Source: SAT2750 sp964476375 (GTDB lineage: Bacteria; Planctomycetota; Planctomycetia; Pirellulales; Pirellulaceae). Taken from it: a stretch of 22,980 bases of DNA. Below are positions 6,466 through 15,085 of this stretch, piece after piece; the first letter of the stretch is position 1, and each line of letters starts with the position of its first letter. Both the position numbers and the translations under genes were made by a program. The stretch covers positions 1 through 22,980 of the forward strand of contig CAYYZW010000318.1 in assembly GCA_964476375.1 (NCBI GenBank), given 5' to 3'. The notes beneath the pieces are model-generated. The model did not search any database, was not told the DNA's origin, and saw nothing but the letters and a program-made list of their open reading frames with translations.

Positions 6466-7890
6466 TCAGGCCAGGATCGGCTGGATCACTTCCCCTTCCA
6501 CATCGGTAAGCCGGAAGTCACGCCCCTGGAAGGGGAACGTGAACTTCAGGTGGTCGATCCCCAGGAGGTGCAGCATGGTGGCGTGCAGGTCATGCACACT
6601 GACCACGTTTTCCACAGCGTTGTAACCCAGCTCATCGGTCGCGCCGTGTGTCGTCCCCCCCTTGATCCCCCCACCGGCAAGCCAGATCGAGTAACCCTTG
6701 ATGTGATGGTCCCGGCCGTTCCCCTGGGCCATCGGTGTTCTTCCAAACTCGCTGGCCAGTACAACCAGCGTGTCCTTGAGCATGTCTCGTTGCTTGAGAT
6801 CCGCCAGCAGGGCCCAAGCACCCTGGTCCACCAGCCGGCCGGTGTTCTCGCTGGCTGCCTTGATCCCCCCGTGATGGTCCCAGCCGCGATGATAGAGCTG
6901 GACAAACCGGACACCCCGCTCCACCAGCCGGCGGGCGAGCAGGCAGTTGGCTGCGAACGACCCATCGGCTCCCTTGGTACCGTAAAGGTCCATCGTCTGC
7001 TGGGTCTCCCCGGACAGGTCAAGCAGGCCCGGTACACTCGTCTGCATCCGGAATGCCAGTTCATACTGGCTAATCCGCGTGGCAATTTCCGGATCCCTGA
7101 CAAGGCCGTCACGAACACCGTTAAGCTGCTGGATTGCTTCCACCACGTCCTTCTGCTGCCCGGTCGCCACTCCCGGCGGATTCTTGACATACAGAACGGC
7201 ATCCCCCTTGCTGTGAAAGGGAACCCCCTGGAAACGACTGGGCAAAAAACCGCTATGCCACTGCCGTGAGGCAATCGGTTGATCCTGTCCACCACCGACC
7301 GAGGTCATGACCACGAAGCCGGGCAGGTCGTCCGCCTCACTTCCCAGCCCGTACTGCAACCAGGCTCCCATCGATGGCCGGCCACTGATCGTGGTCCCCG
7401 TGTTCATAAAGGTGTGAGCCGGGTCATGGTTAATCGCCTCGGTCTTGAATGAGCGAATAATACAGAGTTCATCGATCATGCTGGCCAGCTTGGGGAAAAT
7501 CGACGATATTTCCTGCCCCGATTCCCCGTGTTTCTGGAAGGGATGCTGGGGGCCCAGGCAGGTCAATGCCTTGCCCTGTAGCTGGGCAATGGGCTGGCCC
7601 TTGGTGAAGGATTCCGGCATCGGCTTACCGTTCATCTCTGCCAGCTTGGGCTTGTGATCGAGTGTCTCCAGGTGGGACATCCCCCCTGCCATGGTGAGAA
7701 AAATAACGCGTTTCACCCTGGGTGGGTGGTGGGGTTCACCCAGGCTGCCAGCCCAGCGCGGTACCTTGACATCATCCGCAGCAGGGCCGTCACGCCCCAG
7801 CAGGGATGCCAGCGCCAGGGCCCCCACGCCCTGCGCTCCACCCTCAAGAAAGGTCCGTCGTGTCCATGCTGCAAAGGGTTTTTTATTCAT
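6466..7890 (-). CDS. DUF1501 family protein, Tat-exported
   Basis: DUF1501 proteins have an alkaline-phosphatase/sulfatase-like fold; their substrate is not established. They are strongly expanded in planctomycetes, usually next to DUF1549/DUF1553 genes as here. The 474-residue protein begins with a twin-arginine signal: TRRTFLEGG (R11, R12), then a hydrophobic stretch ending near residue 34. It is therefore exported folded. Typical family segments are KRVIFLTMAGGMSHLETLDHKP near 60-80, HDPAHTFMNTGTTISGRPSMG near 158-178, GVRFVQLYHRGWDHHGGIK near 318-336, ASEFGRTPMAQGNGRDHH near 378-395, and HDLHATMLHLLGIDH near 440. The start lies 6 nt after the stop of the upstream PSD1-type gene; AAAGAG overlaps that stop, so translation is probably coupled. 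It ends 11 nt from the convergent glnA. Confidence 0.92.
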   Translation of the reverse strand: MNKKPFAAWTRRTFLEGGAQGVGALALASLLGRDGPAADDVKVPRWAGSLGEPHHPPRVKRVIFLTMAGGMSHLETLDHKPKLAEMNGKPMPESFTKGQPIAQLQGKALTCLGPQHPFQKHGESGQEISSIFPKLASMIDELCIIRSFKTEAINHDPAHTFMNTGTTISGRPSMGAWLQYGLGSEADDLPGFVVMTSVGGGQDQPIASRQWHSGFLPSRFQGVPFHSKGDAVLYVKNPPGVATGQQKDVVEAIQQLNGVRDGLVRDPEIATRISQYELAFRMQTSVPGLLDLSGETQQTMDLYGTKGADGSFAANCLLARRLVERGVRFVQLYHRGWDHHGGIKAASENTGRLVDQGAWALLADLKQRDMLKDTLVVLASEFGRTPMAQGNGRDHHIKGYSIWLAGGGIKGGTTHGATDELGYNAVENVVSVHDLHATMLHLLGIDHLKFTFPFQGRDFRLTDVEGEVIQPILA

Positions 7891-7896
7891 TGCTCT

Positions 7897-10857
7897 TTAG
7901 TTTCTTGTAATTGTCTCATGCAAGTTCAGGATAATACGGGTAATCGATGTCCAGGCGGCAAGTTCTGCCTGGTCCAGGTCGTCGGGGATCGGTCGCATGC
8001 CGACCTCCAGGAACTGCTGTGCTGCCTGCGGGTCCTCCGCGTAGGTCTGCTTGTGTTTTTCAAGCACGCGAAACAGGATTTCTGACTCGGTCGCCTGGGC
8101 CGGGCGGGAAAGCACGATACGGTAAAGCCAGTCGAGCCGCTGCTCGTCTGTCTCAGCCCCCTCCTTGAGGGTACGTGCCGCCAGGGCCCGTGCCGCCTCG
8201 ACGTAAGTGGGATCGTTCAGCAGTACCAGGGCCTGCTGGGGCGTATTGGAGCGTGGACGTTCCACCGTGCATTCCTCCCGGCTGGGGGCATCGAAGGCCA
8301 GCAGGCTCGGATGCAGGAACATCCGTTGCCAGTGGGTATAGAGCCCCCTGCGGTAGAGGTTTTCCCCGCCCGACTGCTGCCAGGTCCGCTTGGGAAAATT
8401 CATATGAGACCAGTACCCGGCTGGCTGGTACGGCTTCACACTCGGCCCACCGATGGAGAGATCAAGTAATCCGCTCACCGCCAGGGCATTGTCCCTGACA
8501 AGCTCTGCATCCAGCCGAAAACGCGACTGGCGGGCATAGAGCTCGTTATAGGGATCCTGCCGTGCTAGTCGCTCATTCACCATCGAGGACTGCCGGTAGG
8601 TTGCCGAAAGCACCATCAAGCGGACCATCTGCTTGATGTCCCATCCACTCTCGATAAATCGAATCGACAGGTAATCCAGGAGTTCCGGGTGGGTCGGCTG
8701 CGATCCCTGCGCCCCCAGGTCGTCAAGCGGCTGTGCCAGGCCATGGCCAAAGAACAGTTTCCAGACTCGATTGGAGAAAGCGCGTGCTGTCAGCGGGTTA
8801 TCCGGATTGACAATCCAGCGTGCCAGGTCAAGCCGGCTGGCCCGCTCGCTGTCAATCTCCAGACCTCCCAGGAACTGTGGGATGGCAGGGGTCACTTCCG
8901 GCCCGGAATCATCCAGCCAGTTCCCACGCGGCAGGACACGGATCATCCGCGGGGCGACCGCCACCGTCATCAGTGTTTTGGGAAGCTGGGCCATGGCCTG
9001 CTTTTTCTCGGCCTCCAGCACCACCAGCTGCTCCCTCACCGGTTTGAGCTGAGGTGCCAGGGTACGAAAATAGGCAGCCAGCTCGTTCTTCTGGACCTCG
9101 CTGCGGCTGCCGGCATCCAGTTTCAATAGGGTGGCGATGGGCGGGGGAATCGTGCTGGCCTGGGCGCGGAAGGAGAAACCGTAACCGCCTCCGCCGTTGG
9201 CGATTTTCATCAGCAGCTTGTTCTCCCCGGCGGCCAGTTCCAGTGTCAGCTTGTCCTGGTCCAGGACAACGCCACGCAGCACCTTGTTCTCGTAGACCTT
9301 TTTCCCGTTCAGCCAGATCTGCAGGCTGTCGTCGCTACCAAGGGAAAGTTCCAGCTGGGTCGCCTGTTCCACCTGGACCGTGCGATACAGATAGGTTGCG
9401 GAGTTCTCACCAAGCAGTGGATGGATCATACCGTCGACAAGCTTTTCACCGTTTCGCCACTTCAGTTCTCCGTACGTCTTGGAAAGGTCAATCTCCGTTT
9501 CCGGGGGGAAGGGGGTGGCATGGGCCGCATCAAAACTGGCGGCCGTAAAGGGGCCGATCAGGTGCCACGGACTCAGCAGGGGCTGCCCCTGGGCCGACTT
9601 GGCAGCCGCCACTTCCCAGGCCTGCTGCGCCTTGACCAGCTCCGCTGTCGACGTCCCAAGCAGCTTCTGCCGTGCGGCGATCTTCTCGTCGATCTCCTTG
9701 ATCCGCTGCTCGTGTTCTGCCGTGACGACCGGGTAGGGTGTTGGATTGCCGACCCCCACTTCCTTGATATCCGCAAAAAATGCGGCGAACTGGTAAAAGT
9801 CACGGGTCGTGAAGGGATCAAACTTGTGATCATGGCACTCGGCACAGCCGAGCGTGACACCCATGAAAATAGAGGATGTATTGCGGACACGGTCGGACGA
9901 GTACTTGGCCAGGTATTCCTTGGCCTGGGCTCCACCCTCATCGGTCGTCTGCAGCAGCATGTTGAAACCGGACGCTGTCCTCTGCTGGTCCGTCGCGTCC
10001 GGCAGGAGATCCCCGGCCAGTTGTTCAATCACGAACTGGTCAAAGGGCATGTTCTCGTTAAAGGCCTGAATCACGTAGTCCCGGTAGGGTGAGATCGGTC
10101 TCGGCTTGTCGGCATGGTAGCCGTTACTGTCTGCGTAACGAACCACGTCCAGCCAGTAGATGGCCATCCTCTCCCCGTAATGGCGTGACTGGAGCAAGCG
10201 GTCCACCAGCCGCTCGTAGGCACGTGGCTCCTCGTCATGGACAAAGTCTGCCACCTCGGCCGGTGTCGGGGGAAGACCAATCAGATCAAAAGTCAACCGC
10301 CGGATCAGTGTCACCCGGTCCGCCTCCTCGGACGGTTTGAATCCGGAACCCTGCAGCCTGGCCAGCACGAATCGGTCTATATCATTCAGTACCCAGCGTG
10401 ACTTCCTGGGATTCGGCACCGTCACCTGCTGGGGCGCGGTCCATGCCCAGTGACTTTCCCACCCTGCTCCCTCGTCAATCCAGCGGCCGATCAACTCGAC
10501 CTGGTCCTTGCTGAGTGTCTTGCCGGAATCCGGCGGGGGCATCTGGAGATCGGCATCGTCCGAGCTGATCCGCTGGAATAACTCGCTGCCGGAGCGGTCC
10601 CCCGCTTTCACCGTGACCAGGTCGCGATCGGCAAACATGCCCTCTTCCAGGTCCAGCCGCAGATCGGCCTGGCGAGCTTTTTCATCCGGGCCATGACACT
10701 GGTAACAGTTACTTGACAGGATCGACCGGATCTGCCGGTCGAAACTGACTTTCTCCTGTCCGCTGGTCATTGCTGGAAGCAGAAGCACTGATAGGAGCCC
10801 CAGCCCTGAGAAAAGAAAACGGATCGGCCACTGGTGTCCGCGGGACTGCCCTGCCAT
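7897..10857 (-). CDS. PSCyt1-DUF1549-DUF1553 planctomycete cytochrome protein (PSD1 type)
   Basis: This is a 986-residue exported protein of the family found in large numbers in planctomycetes; its role is unproven and often linked to polysaccharide or sulfated-glycan use. An N-terminal signal (FLFSGLGLLSVLLLPAMTSG, near 14-33) is followed by the PSCyt1 domain with haem motif C51-Y-Q-C54-H55. DUF1549 spans about 153-365 and includes a second CxxCH, C338-A-E-C-H342. Residues about 430-566 form an inserted beta-rich module with LSLGSDDSLQIWLNGKKVY, which looks like a jelly-roll carbohydrate-binding fold. DUF1553 spans about 665-930, with LARWIVNPDNPLTARAFSNR. The start ATG 10857 has AGGAGT (10867-10872). 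It leads a two-gene transcript with the DUF1501 gene. Confidence 0.93.
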   Translation of the reverse strand: MAGQSRGHQWPIRFLFSGLGLLSVLLLPAMTSGQEKVSFDRQIRSILSSNCYQCHGPDEKARQADLRLDLEEGMFADRDLVTVKAGDRSGSELFQRISSDDADLQMPPPDSGKTLSKDQVELIGRWIDEGAGWESHWAWTAPQQVTVPNPRKSRWVLNDIDRFVLARLQGSGFKPSEEADRVTLIRRLTFDLIGLPPTPAEVADFVHDEEPRAYERLVDRLLQSRHYGERMAIYWLDVVRYADSNGYHADKPRPISPYRDYVIQAFNENMPFDQFVIEQLAGDLLPDATDQQRTASGFNMLLQTTDEGGAQAKEYLAKYSSDRVRNTSSIFMGVTLGCAECHDHKFDPFTTRDFYQFAAFFADIKEVGVGNPTPYPVVTAEHEQRIKEIDEKIAARQKLLGTSTAELVKAQQAWEVAAAKSAQGQPLLSPWHLIGPFTAASFDAAHATPFPPETEIDLSKTYGELKWRNGEKLVDGMIHPLLGENSATYLYRTVQVEQATQLELSLGSDDSLQIWLNGKKVYENKVLRGVVLDQDKLTLELAAGENKLLMKIANGGGGYGFSFRAQASTIPPPIATLLKLDAGSRSEVQKNELAAYFRTLAPQLKPVREQLVVLEAEKKQAMAQLPKTLMTVAVAPRMIRVLPRGNWLDDSGPEVTPAIPQFLGGLEIDSERASRLDLARWIVNPDNPLTARAFSNRVWKLFFGHGLAQPLDDLGAQGSQPTHPELLDYLSIRFIESGWDIKQMVRLMVLSATYRQSSMVNERLARQDPYNELYARQSRFRLDAELVRDNALAVSGLLDLSIGGPSVKPYQPAGYWSHMNFPKRTWQQSGGENLYRRGLYTHWQRMFLHPSLLAFDAPSREECTVERPRSNTPQQALVLLNDPTYVEAARALAARTLKEGAETDEQRLDWLYRIVLSRPAQATESEILFRVLEKHKQTYAEDPQAAQQFLEVGMRPIPDDLDQAELAAWTSITRIILNLHETITRN

Positions 10858-10945
10858 GGCTGCATCACTCCTGTCATGGATGGTAATATCAAGGGGGATA
10901 AGAACCGTGCTCGGTACGAAAATCCACCCCCGGCGATGTCACGCT

Positions 10946-10977
10946 CTTATTCTAATAAGCGATCTCCTTTCCAACAA
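10946..10977 (-). promoter_or_regulatory. Candidate promoter and inverted repeat upstream of the PSD1-type gene
   Basis: On the minus strand TTGTTG (10972-10977) and TAGAAT (10949-10954) are separated by 17 nt and point to the PSD1-type gene with a leader of about 85 nt. The -10 lies in the inverted repeat CTTATT-CT-AATAAG (10946-10959), the only AT-rich dyad of this 140-bp divergent region. A regulator bound there could control the divergent hydrolase unit as well. The -35 is poor (three matches), so this is tentative. Confidence 0.4.
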
Positions 10978-10997
10978 CGATTCCCTCCATACGTCCC

Positions 10998-12437
10998 ATG
11001 CCCGATCCAGTCCACACACCCCAGGCTGACTGCCGCATGGCAATCCTCCATGCTGACATCACGCCGCCGGTTGGTATTTACCATCGCATGTGGGGGGCTG
11101 CGAGCCATGATATTGCCGAGGGAATTCATCGGCCCCTGCGGGGCACCGTGCTGTTAACCGAACCGGTCGACAGTGACGATCGCTGCCTGCTGGTCGCGCT
11201 GGATCACTGCATCCTGCGAGCCTCCGACCTGGATCCACTCGTAACGCGGGCAGCGGCGGCTGCCGACGTGCAGCACGAGGCGGTCAGCGTTGTTTTCTCT
11301 CATACCCACGCGGCCGGCCTGCTGGGAAGCGACCGTGTCGAGATGCCGGGCGGGGAGTTGATACCTGCTTACCTGGAGTCACTCTACCAGGCTATGGAGG
11401 TTCTTGCTGGCAGGGCCGTGAGCCAGCTTGCACCGGTAACACTCGTCTACGGGGAAGGATTCTGTGACCTGGCCCGCCAGCGGGATCTCTGGGACAGCGA
11501 GAGCAACCAGTACGTGTGTGGTTTCAACCCGGAACAGGACGCCGACAACACGCTGCTGGTCGTCAAGCTCCAGAATGCCGGGGGGGACTGGGCCGGATCG
11601 ATCATCAACTATGGCTGCCATCCCACCAGCCTGGCCTGGGAAAACCGCCTGATCAGCCCGGATTACCCGGGAGCGATGCGGGAGCTGGTCGAGCAGCAGA
11701 CCGGGGCTCCCTGCCTGTTCATCCAGGGAGTCTGCGGGGACCTGGGCCCCCGGGACGGTTACAGCGGGGATCCAGAAGTGGCGGACCGGAACGGCTTGCA
11801 GCTTGGCCATGCGGCGCTGGCCACACTGGTCAGCCTGCCGACGGCAGGAACATGCCAGCAGTATACCGGACCTGTCATCTCGGGCGCAACCATCGGTACC
11901 TGGCAGCACGTCGAGCTGGACCAGGATCGCATGCACGAGCTGCGACTCTGGCGACAGGCACGCTGGGATATCCCGCTGGCTTACCGTCCAGAACTGGAAC
12001 AGGGTGACGAGGTCCGAAAACGACTTCAGCAATGGAAAGACCAGGAACAGCAGGCCCGCACCGACCAGGACCTGGACCATTCCCGGCACTGCCGGGCCAT
12101 GGCCGAACGCGATCGTCGCCTGCTTGCGAGGCTTGGTGAACTTCCCGGCGGTGATCACTATCCCTACCAGGTCCATGCCTGGCAACTGGGAGACTCGATC
12201 TGGCTATTCTTGCCGGGCGAACCGTACCAGCAGCTTGCGCAGAAGTTACGTGCACGATTTCCCGGGACGCCACTTCTCATTGCCAGTAATACGGGGCCCT
12301 GGGGGCCATCCTACCTGGTACCCGAAGACTGTTACGGCAAGGGGATTTACCAGGAAACAGTCGCCGTTTTCGCAGCTGGATGCCTGGAGAAATTAACCGA
12401 CCACCTTGCCGAGAGAATCGCTGGCTGGATAGAGTGA
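10998..12437 (+). CDS. Neutral/alkaline ceramidase-like hydrolase, cytoplasmic
   Basis: The N-terminal fold of neutral ceramidase is a zinc amidohydrolase domain. The 479-residue protein shows ILHADITPPVG near 15-25, then SHTHAAG (H102, H104) and NYGCHPTSLAWENRLISPDYPG with H208. These correspond to the family's zinc-ligand histidines. FIQGVCGDLGPRDGY near 243-257 is also typical. The C-terminal immunoglobulin-like domain of true ceramidases is missing, and there is no signal peptide, so action on extracellular ceramide is unlikely. Many planctomycetes encode such short cytoplasmic relatives, with unknown substrate. The next gene, 42 nt on, is a sugar-acid dehydratase-like enzyme, hinting at a sugar-derived amide or ester. 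ATG 10998 lacks a ribosome site; ATG 11038 is out of frame, whereas the in-frame M before AILHAD (11037) is a possible later start. Confidence 0.8.
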   Translation: MPDPVHTPQADCRMAILHADITPPVGIYHRMWGAASHDIAEGIHRPLRGTVLLTEPVDSDDRCLLVALDHCILRASDLDPLVTRAAAAADVQHEAVSVVFSHTHAAGLLGSDRVEMPGGELIPAYLESLYQAMEVLAGRAVSQLAPVTLVYGEGFCDLARQRDLWDSESNQYVCGFNPEQDADNTLLVVKLQNAGGDWAGSIINYGCHPTSLAWENRLISPDYPGAMRELVEQQTGAPCLFIQGVCGDLGPRDGYSGDPEVADRNGLQLGHAALATLVSLPTAGTCQQYTGPVISGATIGTWQHVELDQDRMHELRLWRQARWDIPLAYRPELEQGDEVRKRLQQWKDQEQQARTDQDLDHSRHCRAMAERDRRLLARLGELPGGDHYPYQVHAWQLGDSIWLFLPGEPYQQLAQKLRARFPGTPLLIASNTGPWGPSYLVPEDCYGKGIYQETVAVFAAGCLEKLTDHLAERIAGWIE

Positions 12438-12479
12438 GTAGATCGCCTGTCATGCGTGCCTTCCAAAAGAAGAGATCCG

Positions 12480-13658
12480 ATGCGTATCACCGCTATTGAA
12501 ACTCATGTTTGTCACGCCCGCATGCGGAACTGGGTCTTCGTCAAGGTGATCACCGACCAGCCCGGGCTTTATGGCTGGGGAGAGGCCACCCTGGAATGGC
12601 ATACCCGCAGCATCGTGGGTGCCATCGAGGATCTCTCGGAGCTCATCGTGGGCGAGGATCCCCGCCGTATTGAACATATCTGGCAGACCATGTATCGGCA
12701 GCATTTCTGGCACGGGAACGGAATCGTCCGCAGTACGGCGATTGCCGGAATCGATATCGCCCTCTGGGATATCGCCGGAAAAATTACGTCGCAACCCTGC
12801 TCCCGGTTGTGGGGAGGCCCGGTACGGGACAGCATCCGGACCTACTGTCACCTGGGTGGCGGCAAGATGGAGGACTTTTACGAGACCGCGGTGGAGGATG
12901 CCAGCCGGTTTGCCGAGCTTGCACTCAAGGCAGTGGAAAGTGGTTTCAGTGCATTCAAGTGCATGGCGGTACCTCCCACGATGCCGATCGAGGGCCTCAA
13001 GCCGGTCCGTGCCGCCGAGGCCGCCGTGCAGGCGATGCGGGAGGCGGTCGGGGAGACAATCGACATCATGGTTGACTGCCATGCCCGCCCCTCCCCGGCA
13101 ATGGGACTCCAGTTCGGCAAGGCCCTGGAACCCTATGGGCTTTACTTCTTCGAGGAACCCTGCTGGCCGGAGAACATCGAGGGACTTGCGATGATCAACG
13201 CGGCCCTCACAACCCCGGTTGCTACCGGGGAACGGCTGACCCACCTGCAGGCTTTCCGCGACCTCTTCCAGCAGCGCGGCTGTGAGATCTGCCAGCTGGA
13301 CCTGACCCACTGTGGCGGGTTTAGCGAGGCGAGAAGAATCGCAGCCCTTGCCGACGCATACCGGATTGCCCTGGCTCCCCACAACCCCCAGGGACCTGTC
13401 AGTACTGCGGCCTCACTGGAATTCGGGTTTTCCCAGCCAGGTTACATCATTTGCGAGACCGTCCATGACGATGTTCCCTGGCGATCAGATGTGGTTCGCG
13501 AGGGTTTTCACGTCAATCCGGACGGACAGCTCGTCGAGCCCAACACGAAACCCGGCCTGGGCATTGAGATCGACGAGGAGGAGGTCCGCAAGCACCCCTT
13601 CGAGCAGGAGCTGCCGCAGCGAGTCTATTACCAGGATGGCAGCGTGGGAGACTGGTAG
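12480..13658 (+). CDS. Enolase-superfamily sugar-acid dehydratase, D-galactonate dehydratase-like
   Basis: Mandelate-racemase-group members of the enolase superfamily abstract a proton next to a carboxylate; D-galactonate dehydratase converts D-galactonate to 2-keto-3-deoxygalactonate. The protein has 392 residues counted from ATG 12480 (AGAAGAGA just upstream); the GTG at 12456 is less likely. Metal ligands D199, E225 and E251 (VDCHARP, FFEEP, GERL) and the basic residues H201 and H301 (APHNPQGP) are spaced exactly as in E. coli DgoD (183, 209, 235, 185, 285). The lid segment IRTYCHLGGG, the AIAGIDIALWDIAGK stretch and the end LTKPGLG-like NTKPGLGIEIDEEEV also agree. The exact sugar acid is not settled by sequence, since related dehydratases act on several aldonates. 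It follows the ceramidase-like gene in one transcript and ends 3 nt from the convergent citrate synthase. Confidence 0.85.
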   Translation: MRITAIETHVCHARMRNWVFVKVITDQPGLYGWGEATLEWHTRSIVGAIEDLSELIVGEDPRRIEHIWQTMYRQHFWHGNGIVRSTAIAGIDIALWDIAGKITSQPCSRLWGGPVRDSIRTYCHLGGGKMEDFYETAVEDASRFAELALKAVESGFSAFKCMAVPPTMPIEGLKPVRAAEAAVQAMREAVGETIDIMVDCHARPSPAMGLQFGKALEPYGLYFFEEPCWPENIEGLAMINAALTTPVATGERLTHLQAFRDLFQQRGCEICQLDLTHCGGFSEARRIAALADAYRIALAPHNPQGPVSTAASLEFGFSQPGYIICETVHDDVPWRSDVVREGFHVNPDGQLVEPNTKPGLGIEIDEEEVRKHPFEQELPQRVYYQDGSVGDW

Positions 13659-13661
13659 GAT

Positions 13662-14948
13662 TTAGCGGTCCTCGACTGCCACAAACTCCCGTTCGGTCGG
13701 CCCGGTATAGACCTGCCGTGGACGACAGATGCGTTTCTTTGGAGAGGCGTGCATTTCCACCCAGTGGGCAATCCAGCCTGGCAGTCGTCCGATAGCAAAC
13801 AGCACGGTAAACATCTGCGGTGGAATTCCAAGCGCCCGGTAGATCACGCCGGAGTAAAAATCGACGTTGGGGTAGAGCCGTTTCTCAACGAAGTAGGGAT
13901 CCTCCAGGGCAACTTCCTCCAGTTGCTGGGCGACCTCAAAAAGCGGGTCCCGGGTCTCCATTTTCGCAAGCAGCCGGTCACAGGCACTCTTGATAATCCG
14001 GGCTCGTGGGTCGTGGTTCTTGTAGACCCGGTGACCAAAACCCATCAGCCGGAATCCACTGCTCTTGTCCTTGGCCATGTCCACGTACTTCTGGATATCC
14101 CCTCCATCCTCGATGATCTGCTCAAGCATGTTCACACAGGCCTCGTTTGCCCACCCGTGGAGCGGCCCCCAGAGAGCGCAGATACCTGCAGCGATGGAGG
14201 CAAACAGGTTGGAATTGGCCGAGCCCACCATCCTCACCGTCGAGGTACTGCAATTCTGTTCGTGGTCGGCATGCACAATCAAAAGGAGGTTGAGTGCATT
14301 GACGAAATCCTCATCGATCTCGTACGGTTCACTGGGAACTGCAAACATCATCTGCAGAAAATTCTGACAGTAGTTGAGATCATTCTGAGGATAAACAAAC
14401 GGCTGCCCGAACGACTTCTTGTAGCTGTAAGCGGCGATCGTCGGCAGCTTGGCAATCAGCCGGTGAATCGATATCTCGACCTGGTCCGGATCATGAGGAT
14501 CCAACGAGTCCTGGTAGAAGGTGGAAAGGGCTCCCACCACCGAGGAGAGAATGGCCATCGGGTGGGCATCCCGGGGAAAGCCATTGTAAAAGGATCGCAT
14601 GTCCTCATGAAGCATCGTGTGGCGGCGGATCGAGCTACAAAACGACGCCAGCTCGTCGCTGGTCGGCAATTCGCCGTAAATCAGCAGGTAGCAGGTCTCC
14701 AGGAAATCACAGTTTGCAGCAATCTCCTCGATCCGGTAACCACGATACCGGAGAACACCTTCTTCCCCGTTAAGGAATGTGATCCCGCTTGTCGTCGACC
14801 CGGTGTTGACAAAACCCTCGTCGAGGGTGATCAGTCCGGTGTCGGCACGCAATCGTGAGATATCCAGCCCGCGTTCATTTTCTGACCCGGTGGTCACCGG
14901 GAGTTCCAATTCCGTCTCACCTACCTTCAAACGTGCCGCCTCAGTCAT
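13662..14948 (-). CDS. gltA: Citrate synthase, type II
   Basis: Citrate synthase condenses acetyl-CoA with oxaloacetate at the entry of the citric acid cycle. The 428 residues match the long, hexameric, NADH-sensitive Gram-negative type. The catalytic triad is in place: H264 (GPLHGWAN), H306 (GFGHRVYKN) and D363 (NVDFYSG), almost the E. coli numbers. The usual GYRIEEIA, HADHEQNCSTSTVR and MHASPKKRICRPRQVYTG segments are present. One oddity is the residue after the catalytic loop glycine: HGGAN in most type II enzymes reads HGWAN here (W266). ATG 14948 has AAGGA, 9 nt upstream. The gene is 137 nt from the upstream CYTH gene and may have its own promoter; a TAGATT with a weak -35 is the best I see there. 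Confidence 0.95.
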   Translation of the reverse strand: MTEAARLKVGETELELPVTTGSENERGLDISRLRADTGLITLDEGFVNTGSTTSGITFLNGEEGVLRYRGYRIEEIAANCDFLETCYLLIYGELPTSDELASFCSSIRRHTMLHEDMRSFYNGFPRDAHPMAILSSVVGALSTFYQDSLDPHDPDQVEISIHRLIAKLPTIAAYSYKKSFGQPFVYPQNDLNYCQNFLQMMFAVPSEPYEIDEDFVNALNLLLIVHADHEQNCSTSTVRMVGSANSNLFASIAAGICALWGPLHGWANEACVNMLEQIIEDGGDIQKYVDMAKDKSSGFRLMGFGHRVYKNHDPRARIIKSACDRLLAKMETRDPLFEVAQQLEEVALEDPYFVEKRLYPNVDFYSGVIYRALGIPPQMFTVLFAIGRLPGWIAHWVEMHASPKKRICRPRQVYTGPTEREFVAVEDR

Positions 14949-15085
14949 TTTTGCTCATCCTTAGCGAGTAAGTCCTACCACCGTTTTCCTGGCTACATAC
15001 CAGAAGAGGCTCGCGCCTGCTCCAACAATCTACCCGGCTCGCAGCTCAAACAAAAGTCACCAGCGGCGATTTCTCCAGACAATTC

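Noticed and set aside
12450..13382. 310-codon minus-strand frame
   Set aside because: Antisense to the enolase-superfamily gene; no start signals or domains of its own.
13749..14858. 369-codon plus-strand frame
   Set aside because: Antisense to citrate synthase; low-complexity translation without family features.
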